DNA from: Hemerocallis citrina
Lineage: Eukaryota > Streptophyta > Magnoliopsida > Asparagales > Asphodelaceae
Length of the DNA: 64,000 nucleotides
Reading direction: 5' to 3'
NCBI GenBank assembly: GCA_017893485.1
Contig: CM030360.1
Span: 14,744,597 to 14,808,596, forward strand
The notes below the pieces were generated by a model. That model saw nothing but the letters and a program-made list of their open reading frames with translations. It ran no database searches and was not told the DNA's origin. The position numbers and the translations under genes were made by a program. Shown here piece by piece: positions 49,823 to 61,388 of this stretch (within the stretch, counting starts at the first letter, position 1; the number at the start of each line of letters is the position of its first letter).

Positions 49823-51070
49823 AGTAACACCCCTACCCCGAGCTCGAACAATTTATATAATTTAGAAAACAAATTATTTATAGTATAATACAACTGCCCA
49901 TCACAGGCTGCCTCTCAAAAGGTGGTTAACCAAATTGGTGACTCTTGATCATAGGCATTATTATTTATTAATATTATATTCCTTGTAGAAATCCAATATG
50001 GGACTACATTTACTCTACTATTCTTGCTTCCGTGAGCAAGTAGACAGTAGGCCCCCCATGTGCCACACATGCTCCACGAAGAGACAGCAGCAGCACATTT
50101 GTGCTGCTCTCAAGTGGCGGGCCCCAGCTCCAAGGCCACGTCTCTTGAGGGTTACGTCAGCCACGAGCAGAAGCAGCAAGGCTGCCTTTAACAAACAGCA
50201 GGTGGGGCCCCCTCCTCTATCATTTTAACATTTTTACATATTTTGCTATTCAACTCTTTTATACATATATATATATATACTATTATATAGTTCTTTCAAA
50301 TTACGGGGTGTTACACCCCCCCTTCAGAAATCAGAGTCCTCACTGAGCACGGGGCATGCACAATCTAGTGCAGGATCTACTTTCTAGCTGATGTGGAGCA
50401 TCTGTGAGCGTCGCTCTCGTCTTTGGAATACTGGAGACCAATCCCACTCTGCAGATCATTCTGTGGCCCTTACGTCCATCGTCCTGGAAGACAGGAAATT
50501 GTCTCACTCCGCCGATCATTCTGGAGTCCATAACTCACTGCTCTCCCACACTCGGTGTCGAAAGTCGGTTCTGATACCATTTGTAACACCCCTACCCCGA
50601 GCTCGAACAATTTATACAATTTAGAAGACAAATTATTTATAGTATAGTACAACTTCCCACTACAGACTGCCTCTCAAAAGGTGGTTAACCGAATTGGTGA
50701 CTCTTGATCATAGGCATTATTATTTATTAATATTATATTCCTTGTAGAAATCCGATATGAGACTATATTTACTCTACTATTCTTTCTTCCGTGAGCAAGT
50801 AGACAGTGGGCCCCCTATGTGCCACACGTGCTCCACAAAGAGACAAAAGCAGCACATTTGTGCTGCTCTCAAGCGGCAGGCCTAGATCCAATGCCACGTC
50901 ACCTGAGGGTGACATCAGCCACGAGCAGAAGCAGCAAGGCTGCCTTTCACAAACCACAGGTGGGCCCCCCTTCTCCTATCATTTCAACATATTTACATAT
51001 TTTTCCATTCAACTCTTTTATACATATATATATACTATTATATAGTTATTTCAAATTACAAGGTGTTACA
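49823..51070 (-). mobile_element. TRIM-like miniature LTR retrotransposon, 1.25 kb
   Basis: Two LTRs (49823-50315 and 50582-51070, about 490 bp each) begin (T)GTAACACCCC and end GGTGTTACA. The 266-bp interior has a minus-strand tRNA-Met primer site TGGTATCAGAACC (plus 50567-50579) next to the right LTR and a G-rich polypurine tract next to the left LTR, so it points left. The flanks are CCCGA and CCTGA, a TSD with one change. It has no coding capacity. It splits the LINE endonuclease. Confidence 0.88.
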
Positions 51071-51536
51071 CCTGAGGCCCCCGCGGAGGGCCAGAACTTC
51101 CAATCTGTAATCCACCCCCCTTTCCTTAATCTAGTGGTCGACGAGAGTTTGGTTTCTTAGAGACCAACAATGTCTGCATTGAAAGAATTGATAATGTCTC
51201 TCACCATCTCCCTCTTGCCCCGTCTACCTAACCCCCTAACATTCCAGAGTAGGATATTCATTAATAATAGGACAAGAAATACGTGGAAGGTCGGAGTCAA
51301 AAATTAAACATATATTAAGCTTCTCAATTTCCCACCCCCTAATTTTGTTATGGAGAAAAGCATTGCATCCTATATTGCCCACCGCTAAACCACAAGTTTC
51401 AGCAAGATAAAAAAAAGTCTGGAATCATACATAAAATTAAAAATGGAATCTAGAAAGCAACGCATACCTCTACCATCGATCATAGTTGATTTGGCAGTAG
51501 CTGCTATCTCAAGATAATCCCCCAAGGACTCTAAAT
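51071..51536 (-). pseudogene. LINE ORF2 start, endonuclease N-terminal part
   Basis: ORF2 starts at the minus-strand ATG at 51261 and reads MNILLWNVRGLGRRGKREM, continuing with NADIVGL...ETKL, the opening motifs (N and E residues) of the LINE endonuclease. Removing the TRIM joins it to the part at 49817. The bases 51262-51536 are the spacer between ORF1 and ORF2. Confidence 0.9.
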
Positions 51537-52465
51537 TAGGGGTGTTCATCGGTTCAAAACCGAACCGAACCGAAAAAAACCGAACCGAACCGAACTTTTC
51601 GGTTTGGTAAAACTGGAACCGAAATCCGAACCGAAACTCTACAAGTTCGGTTTAAACCGAACCGAATTTTATCGGTTCGGTTCGGTTAATAACCGAACTA
51701 ACCGAACTAGAAAGAAAGAAAGAAAAAAAATGTTAAGAAAAATACTTATGAAACACAAGCGAAACAATCTCATTACTAGAAAGAAAGAAAGAAAAAAAAA
51801 ATGTTAAGAAAAATACTTAGGGCTTGTTTGTTTGGTTTGAAGTCACTTCGAAATACCACAATGTATTATCTCAGGTGTATCTGATCAAGTGGGTGAGCAG
51901 TGGGCTATATGTGATGACCCAGTATATATAAAATCAAACTTCAGAATGATAGGAAACCATGGTAATTTATATGTGATGACCCAGTATATATAGCTATATC
52001 TGATCACTTCGGAATGATAGGAAACCATGGTAATTTATATGTGATGACCCAGTATATATAGCTATATCTGATCATTAAGACAAGTACATATAGCTCACCC
52101 ACTTGAAGTAACCCGCGTACAATGTGTTGACTTGATTATAAATTATCTTCTCTCGTACAAACATAAAATCAAATACTTTTAGAAAAAAATTGAGATTTTG
52201 ACAAAAATTTAACAATTAGAATAATGTATAATTTACTTGTCATAAATTTGAAAACAAACTGTCAAAATATAAAGCCAACCAAAAACTTCGGTTTTTATTT
52301 CGGTTCGGTTTATTCAAAAGCCAACCAAAAATCGAACCGAACTCTCTATAAAAACTTCGGTTCGGGTCAAAACCGAATCGAAAAACCGAAAAACCGAACC
52401 AAATTGACAAATTTCGGTTCGGTTCGGTTCGGTAATCGGTTTTAACCAAAGTATGAACAGCCCTA
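51537..52465. mobile_element. hAT-type non-autonomous element, 929 bp
   Basis: The ends are TAGGGGTGTTCATC and the reverse complement of TAGGGCTGTTCATAC, with a perfect 8-bp TSD CTCTAAAT (51529-51536 and 52466-52473). Subterminal regions are packed with CCGAACCGAA repeats (51555-51720 and 52280-52440). The interior holds a 68-bp tandem repeat and a duplicated AAAGAAAGAAAG block. There is no transposase. It sits in the LINE between ORF1 and ORF2. Confidence 0.95.
51877..52090. repeat. Tandem repeat of 68 bp inside the hAT element
   Basis: AATGATAGGAAACCATGG starts at 51945 and 52013, with GTGATGACCCAGTATATATA in each unit and a partial copy before. The preceding GGCTTGTTTGTTTGG could be the end of another small element. 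Confidence 0.85.
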
Positions 52466-52473
52466 CTCTAAAT

Positions 52474-54612
52474 GAGCCCTCTTAGATGACTTGTGAACTA
52501 AAAAACCCTGAGATAGTCGTGGTGGCACATAGTTCGTCTGTGTACTCATCACAGGAGATGGGATAAAAGATGTCACAAAGTTTGGAGAGATATCAAGTGC
52601 CTAGCAAAACCGAGTGTTTACAACAAATTCTTCTTGAGAATATGATTCGTCTTTCATATAGAGGCCATCGTCCTCCGAGTTTAGGCACGGTTTGTCATCT
52701 TCATCACTGACTTGTATTGGAGAGGGGTAAATTTGGATTGAACTTTTATCTGAATTATCATGAAGTTCAAAACGAATCAGGTCACACTTCACACTAGACC
52801 CCGGCTTGGGCCTAGCTTCAACACCAATTGTGTTAGGCTCAGAATAATAATTTGAACAATTTTTTCCTTTGGTCTGAATGGACTAGTTCTTAGGCCAAAG
52901 CCCAATAAAAGAAAAGGAAGGCAGCGAGGGAGGGATCGTCGCACACGTGCCAGTGCCACATGATGGGAAGGCAGTATTTGGAAGGTTAACACGAGCAATG
53001 CCGGTTCTATGGGGAGGGACCTCAGCTTTCGTGCAAGCATCAAAATGCGTTTCGAGAATGCCACATGGCTGCTCCTCATTGGATGTTCTGAGCGACGTCA
53101 TGTGGTTTAGCAGGGGCGTCAGAATACCCCTTTTGAATCCTTCTCTCATTTCTTTCTCTTTCTCCTCTTCGTCTTCTTCTTCTTCTTTATTTGCCGAATT
53201 CAGTAAATATTTGTCTAGCTCCTATCTAATCTTTGATAGTAGGGTGAAATCTGAGCCGCATCCCCTGTATCTGTTTGCTTGGTTCCAATGGGGAGGTCCT
53301 CGGAACCCGCCGAGTTTAATAGTTGAAAATGGCATGACTTGCTACTTGCTCTAACTTTCTCTGCCTCTTCCTCTGAAAAACCACTAACATCACTCTATGC
53401 CTCTTGTCCTCATTAGCCAAATTAGTCTTCATTTGACCGAACATCGATGTACCAGCCTTTGTTTGACTATTATCCACCAGCTCATCTTGACCGTTGGATA
53501 CTTTTGAGTGAGCAGGACCATTGGATGAAGTGTATTTGATGAGCTGGGTTTCAGTTTTTGCCCGTCCTCCCTGTACAATTCAGCTAAGCTTACGGTGCGC
53601 ACATTCGAACTTGTGAGCTCTGTCAATCTTCGATTCAATCTCCAACGAAGCCACCTCTTTGTAAGTGTGACCGTCTCTTGGTGAGTTTAGGATAGAGGGT
53701 GTAGGAGTTTGTTGGGCCACCGCTTTAGGCACCATCGTCTCAAGAAAGTATAGACATGAGGCCAATGTCCGGGCTTCTGATTAGAACCCTAGCCGACACT
53801 AGATCTGATTTCTTAATAGTTTTGGGATCAACTTCTATTAACGATCCGAATTCTCTAACTATTTCTTGAAAGGCCTCCTTCCTCCAACAATGGCGGGGGA
53901 TATTATGAATCCAGATCTGATAGCCATCCCCTTGAGGTAGTTCGGCTCCGAATGAGGAGACCATTGTGAAAATACAGGTGTGAAATGCCCGAAATCCACC
54001 ACCCCTATAGTAACCACATCTTCAAGCTTCTCTAGTGAGGGGAATGAGATTATGAATTATAAATGATTTTTTTTTCACCACCCAGTATCGATGATCCTTC
54101 ATCGGCAACTGATCATAATGGGCTTCCAAAAAGTAGTTTTCCCATGGCTGTCTGGATATGATCCACACCATTTCTGCAACCATTGTTCTTCTTGTTTGAT
54201 TATGGGTAGAGTACTCACTAAATTAATTTGTACGGGATTATCCGGCGATCTCCCCTTCTTGACATCTCTTGATTCTTTGATGGGGTTGGTAGACACATTG
54301 GTACATACATACGACATATGCCTCCATTTTAAACATTTAAGACACCTCGCTTCCTTCATACACTTTGAATGAATATGGCCTAGATCACCACAATTAAAAC
54401 ATGGTTTCTTTTTCCCTTTTCGGTAAGTTTTGGTACTCCCGTTCTACGACACCTTCTTGCTAAGTCTTCTAGAGGCTTTGTTCTCCACTTTCACCCAACG
54501 ATCATCTTCAAGTTGCTGCATTCTATCTGAAACCTCCACAATGGAGGTTGGTTCCCTGATCGGTGTGGCTGGACTCCCAATCGGAGCCCTAGCAGCTACC
54601 GGGGGCAGACTG
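52474..54612 (-). pseudogene. LINE ORF1 (nucleic-acid-binding protein), degraded
   Basis: Read leftward, a Pro/Ala-rich start (PVAARAPIGSPATP) leads to two zinc knuckles, CFNCGDLGHIHSKC (54361-54402) and CLKCLKWRHMSYVC just after it. A region near 53960 follows with YQIWIHNIPRHCW and VDPKTIKKSDLVSAR, the conserved RNA-binding-like block after the knuckles in this type of plant ORF1. Further left only diverged sequence remains. Stops and shifts are frequent. The frame is already open at 54612, where similarity ends, so the LINE may be 5'-truncated there. Confidence 0.82.
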
Positions 54613-54714
54613 GGTTGTTATTTTTTATTTTAATAAAGTCGTCCGTATTGCATATGTTAGTTAAATAAGAATCCTTAGATTTCATCTCCTTTCTATATTT
54701 CAAAATAGTGAAAC
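54613..54714. other. Short spacer between the LINE and the hAT element
   Basis: T-rich sequence with no recognised content. Its last eight bases, AGTGAAAC, are the left target-site copy of the next element. Confidence 0.4.
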
Positions 54715-54870
54715 TAGGGGTGGCATTCGTTCTGGGCAGGCCGGGCCAGAACGGCCCGGGCTTTGCCCGGTCCCGGGCCAAACTGGGCCAGACCGAAGGA
54801 TCGCGCAGGCCGGGCCGGGCAGTGCTAAGGGGGGAAACCTAGGCCCGGGCTGGGCCAGGACAGTTTTGAG

Positions 54871-54874
<4 letters not shown>

Positions 54875-54924
<50 letters not shown>
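54875..54924. repeat. AT microsatellite
   Basis: About 25 AT units between the left GC-rich end of the hAT element and its transposase remnant. Confidence 0.95.
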
Positions 54925-54929
<5 letters not shown>

Positions 54930-55262
54930 GGAAGATGAAAGATCAAGTGTTAAATTGTAATTTTATAACAATTTCAAAGGACTAATAAATAAAAGAAATT
55001 AAAAAAAAAATTAAATTGATTTAATAAATTACATGATGTTAAATAAAATTAAGTTCATGAATACAATTTCATACAAATTAGATCAAATTACAAAACAAGA
55101 GAATTATTTGAATTTAGAGATCGAGATGGCTTCTATTTAGATTGAAGAGAAGACATTGGACTATTGTCGTGCACTTCTACTTAACCTAAATATAGAATCT
55201 CATCCCCCTAAATTTTCCCAATTATTAACAATACATTATACAAATTACATTCTACTAGTTCT

Positions 55263-56590
55263 TCACTCGTCGCTACTTATTGATTTGTTTTGTGATTCTT
55301 GTAAGTCTTGAGTCTTCTCTTCCGCTTTCATCCAATCTTCGACACATACCAACATCTCCAAATTCTTTGCCGTCAAGTAATTCCTGTTCGGGCTCATAAT
55401 TCTACCATCAAGAGAAAAAGCACTTTCTTATGCAATGGTTGACACCGGTACCGTTAGCAAATCTTTAGGTATTCGAGAAAGAATACTAAAAATATGTTCA
55501 TTAGTTTTTCAAAAAGAAAACACATCTACTACATCATCAATGGGAGGTTGTGCATTATACCAATCCAACTCATTTGGTGAATTGGTTCTAGGTTTTTTTG
55601 ATTTTAAGTGATTTAAAACACTACTAGTGGCAAGACCCTTTCCCTTTGATAACATAGAAAAGAAGAAGAACTAACATTTTGTATTTGTGTTGTGTTAGAT
55701 GAATAAATTCTATCGTAACTATCATATAAACTATTCAAAATATTTTCAAATTTTGTAATGAAAACAACATGATCAAAATCATCAATTTCTTCGTGTGAAG
55801 CATAAGTATAAAAAATCTCAATTAAATTTTTTGTGCCAATCGGAATCTATCCAATGACATGTTGCACACATCATTGGTATGCCGTTCACTCCTACTCACC
55901 CATCTGATGTCAAAAAAACTCTAGTGTTTAGTGACGTAAGTGTTGCTACTAAAAAATTCTTAGCCTCACTGTAAACTAATTTACAATCACCTTTTACTAC
56001 ATTCCTAGGAATTTTTTTTATAATGGGGGTTTAATGCAGTTTGTGCAAAGGTCTCTACTTTCCTACTTTCACCAAATGAATAAGGTAACTCATCTCTAAT
56101 TACTAACTTAGCCATTTCTCTACGAACGATATCGTGATCGTAGCTATGACTATTTATTTGGCCGGTCTTAGGGTGTATTTTTGGTTGTGTGAGGATGTCT
56201 TTAGAAAATTCGGGTTGACATTTACTTAAGTGTCGTTGAAGTGTACCCGTTCCCGATCCTAGTTTAAACTTATAGGGTGTTTGACACTTCTTACAAATTT
56301 TTAATCCCACATTCTTATCATTTTGTGAAGGGACATAGTCAAAATATTTGTGTACTTCGGATTTGTTCCCTCTTGTTCTACGGGATTGAGATGGTCTTGT
56401 TCCGATGGTTGTGGTTCTATGTCTTCTACTTCTACTTCTACTTGATCCGTGTGTGTTTCATGAATATCGGGAATAGTATCGAATTGTAAAGTGTTTCTTC
56501 ACTATCTACATATAGAAGATGAATGGAAGGAATGCGACTACTAGTGGACTCTTGGCTACTATGTCTTCCACGTGATCGGTTAGATGCCAT
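55263..56590 (-). pseudogene. hAT (Ac-type) transposase pseudogene
   Basis: The likely start is the minus-strand ATG at 56590 (MASNRSRGRHSS). An acidic stretch with frame changes leads to a BED zinc finger CKKCQTPYKF...LQRHLSKCQ (about 56220-56300). The C-terminal dimerisation region (hATC) is at about 55320-55450 with DLLTVPVSTIA, SAFSLDGRIMSPNRN and VCVEDWMK. Only about 440 codons separate start and end, against some 650-700 in Ac-type enzymes, and most of the catalytic RNase-H-like core is missing or unreadable. Inactive. Confidence 0.87.
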
Positions 56591-57186
56591 CTAAACTAGT
56601 GTATGTTATAAAAATTAATTGTAGTGTATGCTTTAAAATTTTAGTTCTACAAAACAAGTAAAGATAGATAAACTAGTGCATGTTATATAAAATTATTCTA
56701 CAAAGTAATAAAACAACAACTATAAAATTATTAATCTAGTGTATGTTTACCAATTTACCAAAACAAATCTAAAAAGAAGAAGAAGAAGAAGAACAAGAAA
56801 CCCCAATATAATTATGAGAAATAAATGATAACAAACAAAAATGATAATTCTAAAAATTATATAAATACGAAAATACCGTATGAGTGTAGAATGTAGGTTG
56901 AAGAATGAAGATAGAGAGAGTTGAGAGCTTGTAGTGTTGATGTTGATTGTTGTTGGATGTTGTTGATGTTGAATCTTGAAGGAGAATAGTTAAATGTTGT
57001 TGATGTGGTTGATTTTGAATCTTGATTCTTGAAAGAGAGTAGTTGAATGTTGTTGAGAAAGTTGATAGATAGTAGAGCGAGTTGAGTGAATTTGTGAAGA
57101 GAATTAAATGAAATGAGGTTGTATATATAGAGATTGTAATTTTTCAATTTTCCAAAATACCCCAAAAAATTAGCTAGTATAAATCC

Positions 57187-57208
57187 GTTTGGGGGGGGGG
57201 GGGGGTAT
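57187..57208. repeat. Poly-G run
   Basis: About 17 consecutive G residues inside the hAT element, upstream of the transposase start. Confidence 0.9.
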
Positions 57209-57544
57209 TTTGGTAATTTTACACACCCTTTAAATTAAAAAAAAATTATGGAAGAAAAAGAAAAAAAAAGTGAAAAACAGTAACAGCCAACGGTCGGCTC
57301 GTGGGCCAGACCGGCCCGGGCCGGTTCAACCCGGTCCCGGGCTAGTGGGGGTCGGGCCGTTACCGGTCTTTCTTCGCAAATTAACGAACCGGACCGGTCC
57401 CTGCTGTTGGGGTGGTCTGACCCCGGTTCAGCCCGATTTTGGGCGGGCCGGGCTGGGCCAACGACCGAGCTGGCCGGGCCAGGCCGGTCCCGGGCCAGGC
57501 TGGTCCCGGGCCAGCCCGGCCCAAATGCCACCCATAAGTGAAAT

Positions 57545-57737
57545 AATAGAAGGGATATATTTTCTCTCATATTAGTATAAGATGTAGATATAATTACATA
57601 ATATATATATTTTTTTTGTTGAGAAAAATAAGAATGTCGTATTTGATTACCGAGAAAATGCATAGGCAATTAGTATATGAAATGAAATATCTAAAGTAGA
57701 GATATATCCAAGAGTAAATTGCAAATATAACTTATGT
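57545..57737. other. Spacer, no gene seen
   Basis: AT-rich sequence between the hAT element and the next MITE. Nothing recognisable. Confidence 0.5.
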
Positions 57738-58450
57738 GAGCATCCACAGTCGTTTGCTATTTGCCATATTATAGCAAACGAATAGCAAACGAGCGCTGCA
57801 ATCGTTTCTCATTTTCCCATTTTTTGGCAAATGTTCTATTCTCATTTCTCAAATATGAGAAACGAAATGAACTTTCTCAAATTATAAAGGACGGGGTATG
57901 ATACCCAGTCTCTCCGATTTAATAACTTTTTAATCGATTCAGACGGAAGATCATATCCCGTCTCAATAATTTTCATATATATATATATATTTTTAAATAG
58001 GTCGGACGGGGATACATACCCCGGACGGGGTATGATACCCCGTCTCTCCCCTTTAAAAAATAATTTTTTTTAAAAGTCCTCAGACGGGGAATGATACCCC
58101 GTCCAAGGATTGGGCTGGTTTAGGAATTAATGCTGATTGACATTAATTGGGTAGGTTTAGGTATAGTTAGGTATTAATTAATTAGATTTAGTTATTATTT
58201 TATTATTTAATTTAGTTAATTAATATAGTTTAATAGTTAATAAGTAATTAACTTTTTTAAATTTATTTGAAAGGATGAGAGACGGGGAATGATTCACCGT
58301 CCCGCCTTTTTAAAATTAAAAAAAGAGAGATATCCCGTCTTTAATCCAAATGAGAAAAATATAGCAAAGCACGACTGCACGATACGCATCCAATTGCTAT
58401 TACTGTAGCTGTCATTTTATAAGAAATGAGAAAAACGACTATGGATGCTC
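57738..58450. mobile_element. PIF/Harbinger-type MITE, 713 bp, related to 4162-4698
   Basis: The ends GAGCATCCACAGTCG and the reverse complement of GAGCATCCATAGTCG match those of the first MITE. The flanking triplets are TGT and TGA, so the TSD is decayed or the insertion was atypical. The interior has at least five palindromes on a GACGGGG...CCCCGTC theme, one perfect with 10-bp arms at 58024-58044. No transposase. Confidence 0.85.
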
Positions 58451-58799
58451 TGAACCAATAGATAAAAAATACAAAAAAAGGACACTTACTTTTGGACAAC
58501 TGAAATATCTTCATCATTAGGCCGCAACGTGATGATTATATTGTCTTTGTCCTTGCTCATGGAACTTTCTAATTGTAGAAGCTTTGTAAATGTTGAAGTT
58601 TATTAGAAGCTAAGTATACCCACAACAAGAAATCGAAACAACGTAAATTAATTATTTTTAAAGGTCTTCTTCTTATTTTTTATTATTAAGTAAAGTGGGA
58701 TAAATGTTTTGTTGTTATTATCTTTGTTGTTATAATTGTTTTATTTATTTTTGGTTGTTGATTTTTTTTTATTTATTTATTATTTTTTTTAAAGAAAAG
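58451..58799. other. AT-rich spacer, no gene
   Basis: Long T-rich runs up to 58793 may include the poly-A tail of the LINE that follows, read from the other strand. Nothing else recognised. Confidence 0.45.
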
Positions 58800-59617
58800 G
58801 TGGAGTCTAGCCACCCTGTTTCATTAGTAAGTGATTAATAAAACAAACTCAGAGTACTGAGCTTACAACAAAATCCTACAATCAAAACAGAAGTACATAA
58901 ACTCCACCCCGAACATGGGGGGTGGGACAAAAGAAAAAAACATACAGTAGCCGCAAAGAAATACATCATACCCCCAACAAACCCTAGGGTGGTGGGTATC
59001 AATGACCATCGTAGACCGTGCTGGCTATCAATCGATTGTTGATCCGATCTTGATCTCCTCGTCATCAAACTTCTCTACCTGGAATACACTCGCAATCATT
59101 CCCCTGGGACCTGCTGCTGAGACATTAGCCCAAAATGAAATAAAATGCATAATGTGAGTCAAATTGCTAGAAATACTATTGCAAGTTCTACGAAAGTAAA
59201 GATTATTTCTGTCTAGCCAGAGAACCCAAGTCATTGCGGCGATAGCGATATACCACGCTTCTCTCATAGCACTCCTCTCCGTCGCGAACTTTGGACCTAC
59301 CCACAGATCCTCGTATGTACTAGGGTATTGAGATGTCCCTAGGGTGCTGAGTACCTCTACGAGTACCGCTTTGCTCCCAGGACACTGAAGAAAAAGATGG
59401 TCTCTAGTCTCCAGGGTAGCGTGGCAGGACCCGCATTGGAAATCTACATTCGGTTGGCGCTTAGCGAGGTTTTCTCTAGTCAGGATTGCATCATTTAGTA
59501 CCAACTATAAGAAAACTTTGATTTTTAACGGGAATTTCGTTCTCCAGACGACGGCAGATCACTTTGGGGTACATCCGAAGTGGAAGGTTGTTGATGTTGT
59601 TTCCGGTAGTCCACTGC
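58800..59617 (-). pseudogene. 5'-truncated LINE, ORF2 3' end
   Basis: The minus strand gives LTRENLAKRQPNVDFQCGSC, then DHLFLQCPGSK: an intact zf-RVT zinc-binding motif (C-X2-C, H, C). It continues with AAMTWVLWLDRNNLYFRR and a tail like that of the LINE piece at 29588. The region is open from 59504 to 59028. Upstream RT sequence is missing, as expected of a 5'-truncated LINE insertion. It is a separate copy, better preserved than the large LINE. Confidence 0.9.
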
Positions 59618-59926
59618 AAAAAACAACAATAAAAACAAAATCTTTATACCAAAATTTTTGAGAACCATCTCTTTCATTTTGTTTCACCAATAAGGCACCA
59701 ATGAATCAAAGATCAATTTAATAAATACATTAAGTAGTATATAAAGGAAAGATGTAGTCCACCTTGCTTCATTAACGAGACGCCAATTTTTAAGATTACA
59801 TTAAAAGTTGCAGTTATCTTTCTTATCTTTAGTTAATATTTCTACGTGTATGTGTAAAGCTTGATTAATACTCAACAATAGTGGCCCCTTAGACTGGCAC
59901 CTTAGAAAGGACTGAATAAGCTTATC
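59618..59926. other. Spacer with a scrap of a third LINE 3' end
   Basis: At about 59745-59800 the text GTCCACCTTGCTTCATTAACGAG resembles the 3' ends of both LINEs (minus strand). The rest shows no gene. Confidence 0.4.
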
Positions 59927-60122
59927 TGTTAGATGATATATTAGTTTAGTCCTATATTGGTTATGTATCAGTTTAGTCTTCTATTCTCTCTTATATGTAT
60001 GAGTCATATTGTATTCAGTTTATTCAATCAATCATTAAAGTATTTCTTCCCATCCAATAATCCTAACATGGTATTAGAGCCTATAATCCTATAAGGTCAA
60101 CACTAATTTGATCCTCGTTATC

Positions 60123-60164
60123 GAGGTGGAGTGATTCTCATCTTCATCGGAATCACTCCACCTC
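60123..60164 (+). other. Perfect 15-bp hairpin in the leader of the small LTR element
   Basis: GAGGTGGAGTGATTC (60123-60137) is followed by a 12-base loop and GAATCACTCCACCTC (60150-60164). It starts about 40 bases after the primer site, where retroelements often have dimerisation or packaging structures. The role is inferred from position only. Confidence 0.6.
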
Positions 60165-61388
60165 CCAACATCTCTCCCCCGATCAAATCTCCAAAACCCT
60201 AACTGTCATCAAACAACAAATTTCCAAAACCCTAGCCATCATCAAACAAAAATCTCCAAAATCCTAACCCTAATCAACTCTTATCTCTTTCCTCAGCCGT
60301 CTCCCTCTCTCTTCCCTGTCTTTCTCTCTCCCCGTCATCATCTCTCTCCCTCTCCCCTGTGTTTCTCAGAACCCATCCGTTCTCCTCTTCCTGTTGAGCC
60401 CCACCGCTGTCCGTCGCCCCTTTCCCACCGTCCTTCAACCTCCACAGAACCCCCAACTCCCAATGCCGCCCTCCACCAGTTAGCTGCCCCATCCTCGTCA
60501 GACCTCCGCCACCCTCGGCCCTCGACCCCAGCATCCCCTGTCTCTCCCGACCACCAAGAACCCATCCAGACCGCCGCCCTCCTCTTCCCTTGCTGCCAAT
60601 CGACCACCATCGAAGCGCCGCTGTCTCTCTCTCTCCTCTTCCCTCGCTACCGTCAGCCGCCACAGGAGTCGCCCTATCCTAAGGGCTACCACTCGACGCC
60701 AGAAACACCCACTGGACCCCTCGACAGCCCCCCTTGTTGTGTCGCCATAGCCACTCTTGCCCTTGCAGTTACTGTTTGGCCATTGGAGATCTACTCTTGC
60801 TGTTGTTTCGGTGTGCACGTGTTGCACGTGCTTTTGTTGCTGTTCAGTGTTATCGTTGTTTACTGATTGGGTTGATTTTGCCTTTTGCTGTTCTGCTACT
60901 TTGGTGTTTGCTGTATTGGCCTTGTTTGCTGTTTCAAAAAAAAACAACTTTCTTGCAGGTTGCTGTGCTTCTACATCAAAATCGTCAACTCACTCCGGTT
61001 GATCGATCGTGAGTTTGAGAGAGGGTGTTTTCAGCATCCAGTTCTCAGTTCAGGGATGATATCCCACCACATCGATAATTCTCAAGTCTGGGGGTGAGAT
61101 CCCATCATCGACAATTCTCAAGTCCGGGGTGAGATCCCATCATCGACTATGTCTCAAGTCAGGGGGGAGATTCCATCACAGATCGGGATATGGAGATCCC
61201 GCCACTGTTAGGGGTGAGATCTCAATACTGCGCCACCACTACTTCCTTCTGCAACACTCAACTACTCAGTTCTGTCATATGCACCATCAAGCACCGTCAC
61301 TGCACCGCAGTTTGTTGTTTTCTTCCACATCAACATGATCAGTATTCCAAACTCTTGTTGCTTGAACCAACTTGAGTTTGAGAGGGGG
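60165..61388 (+). other. Interior of the small LTR element, no recognised protein
   Basis: 60280-60720 is C-rich and gives Pro/Ser-rich frames on the plus strand and Gly/Arg-rich frames on the minus strand, without domains. At 61050-61170 GAGATCCCATCATCGAC...TCTCAAGTC recurs about three times at roughly 45-bp spacing. None of the open frames (60734-61012, 60498-60947 minus) has recognisable content. Confidence 0.5.

Larger units (their letters stand above)
54715..57536 (-). mobile_element. hAT element with degraded transposase, 2.8 kb
   Basis: The ends are TAGGGGTGGCATTC and the reverse complement of TATGGGTGGCATTTG. The flanks AGTGAAAC (54707-54714) and AGTGAAAT (57537-57544) are an 8-bp TSD with one change. 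Both subterminal regions are extremely rich in GGGCCGGGCC and CCCGGGCC motifs (54735-54865 and 57295-57520). The minus strand codes for a broken Ac-type transposase. An AT microsatellite lies at about 54875-54924. Confidence 0.92.

Noticed and set aside
52789..53354. Frames over the left part of LINE ORF1 on both strands
   Set aside because: No domain matches; they lie in the diverged part of ORF1 and its reverse strand.
60274..60663. Gly/Arg-rich 129-codon frame on the minus strand
   Set aside because: It is the reverse of a C-rich interior of a plus-strand LTR element, without domains; composition alone keeps it open.
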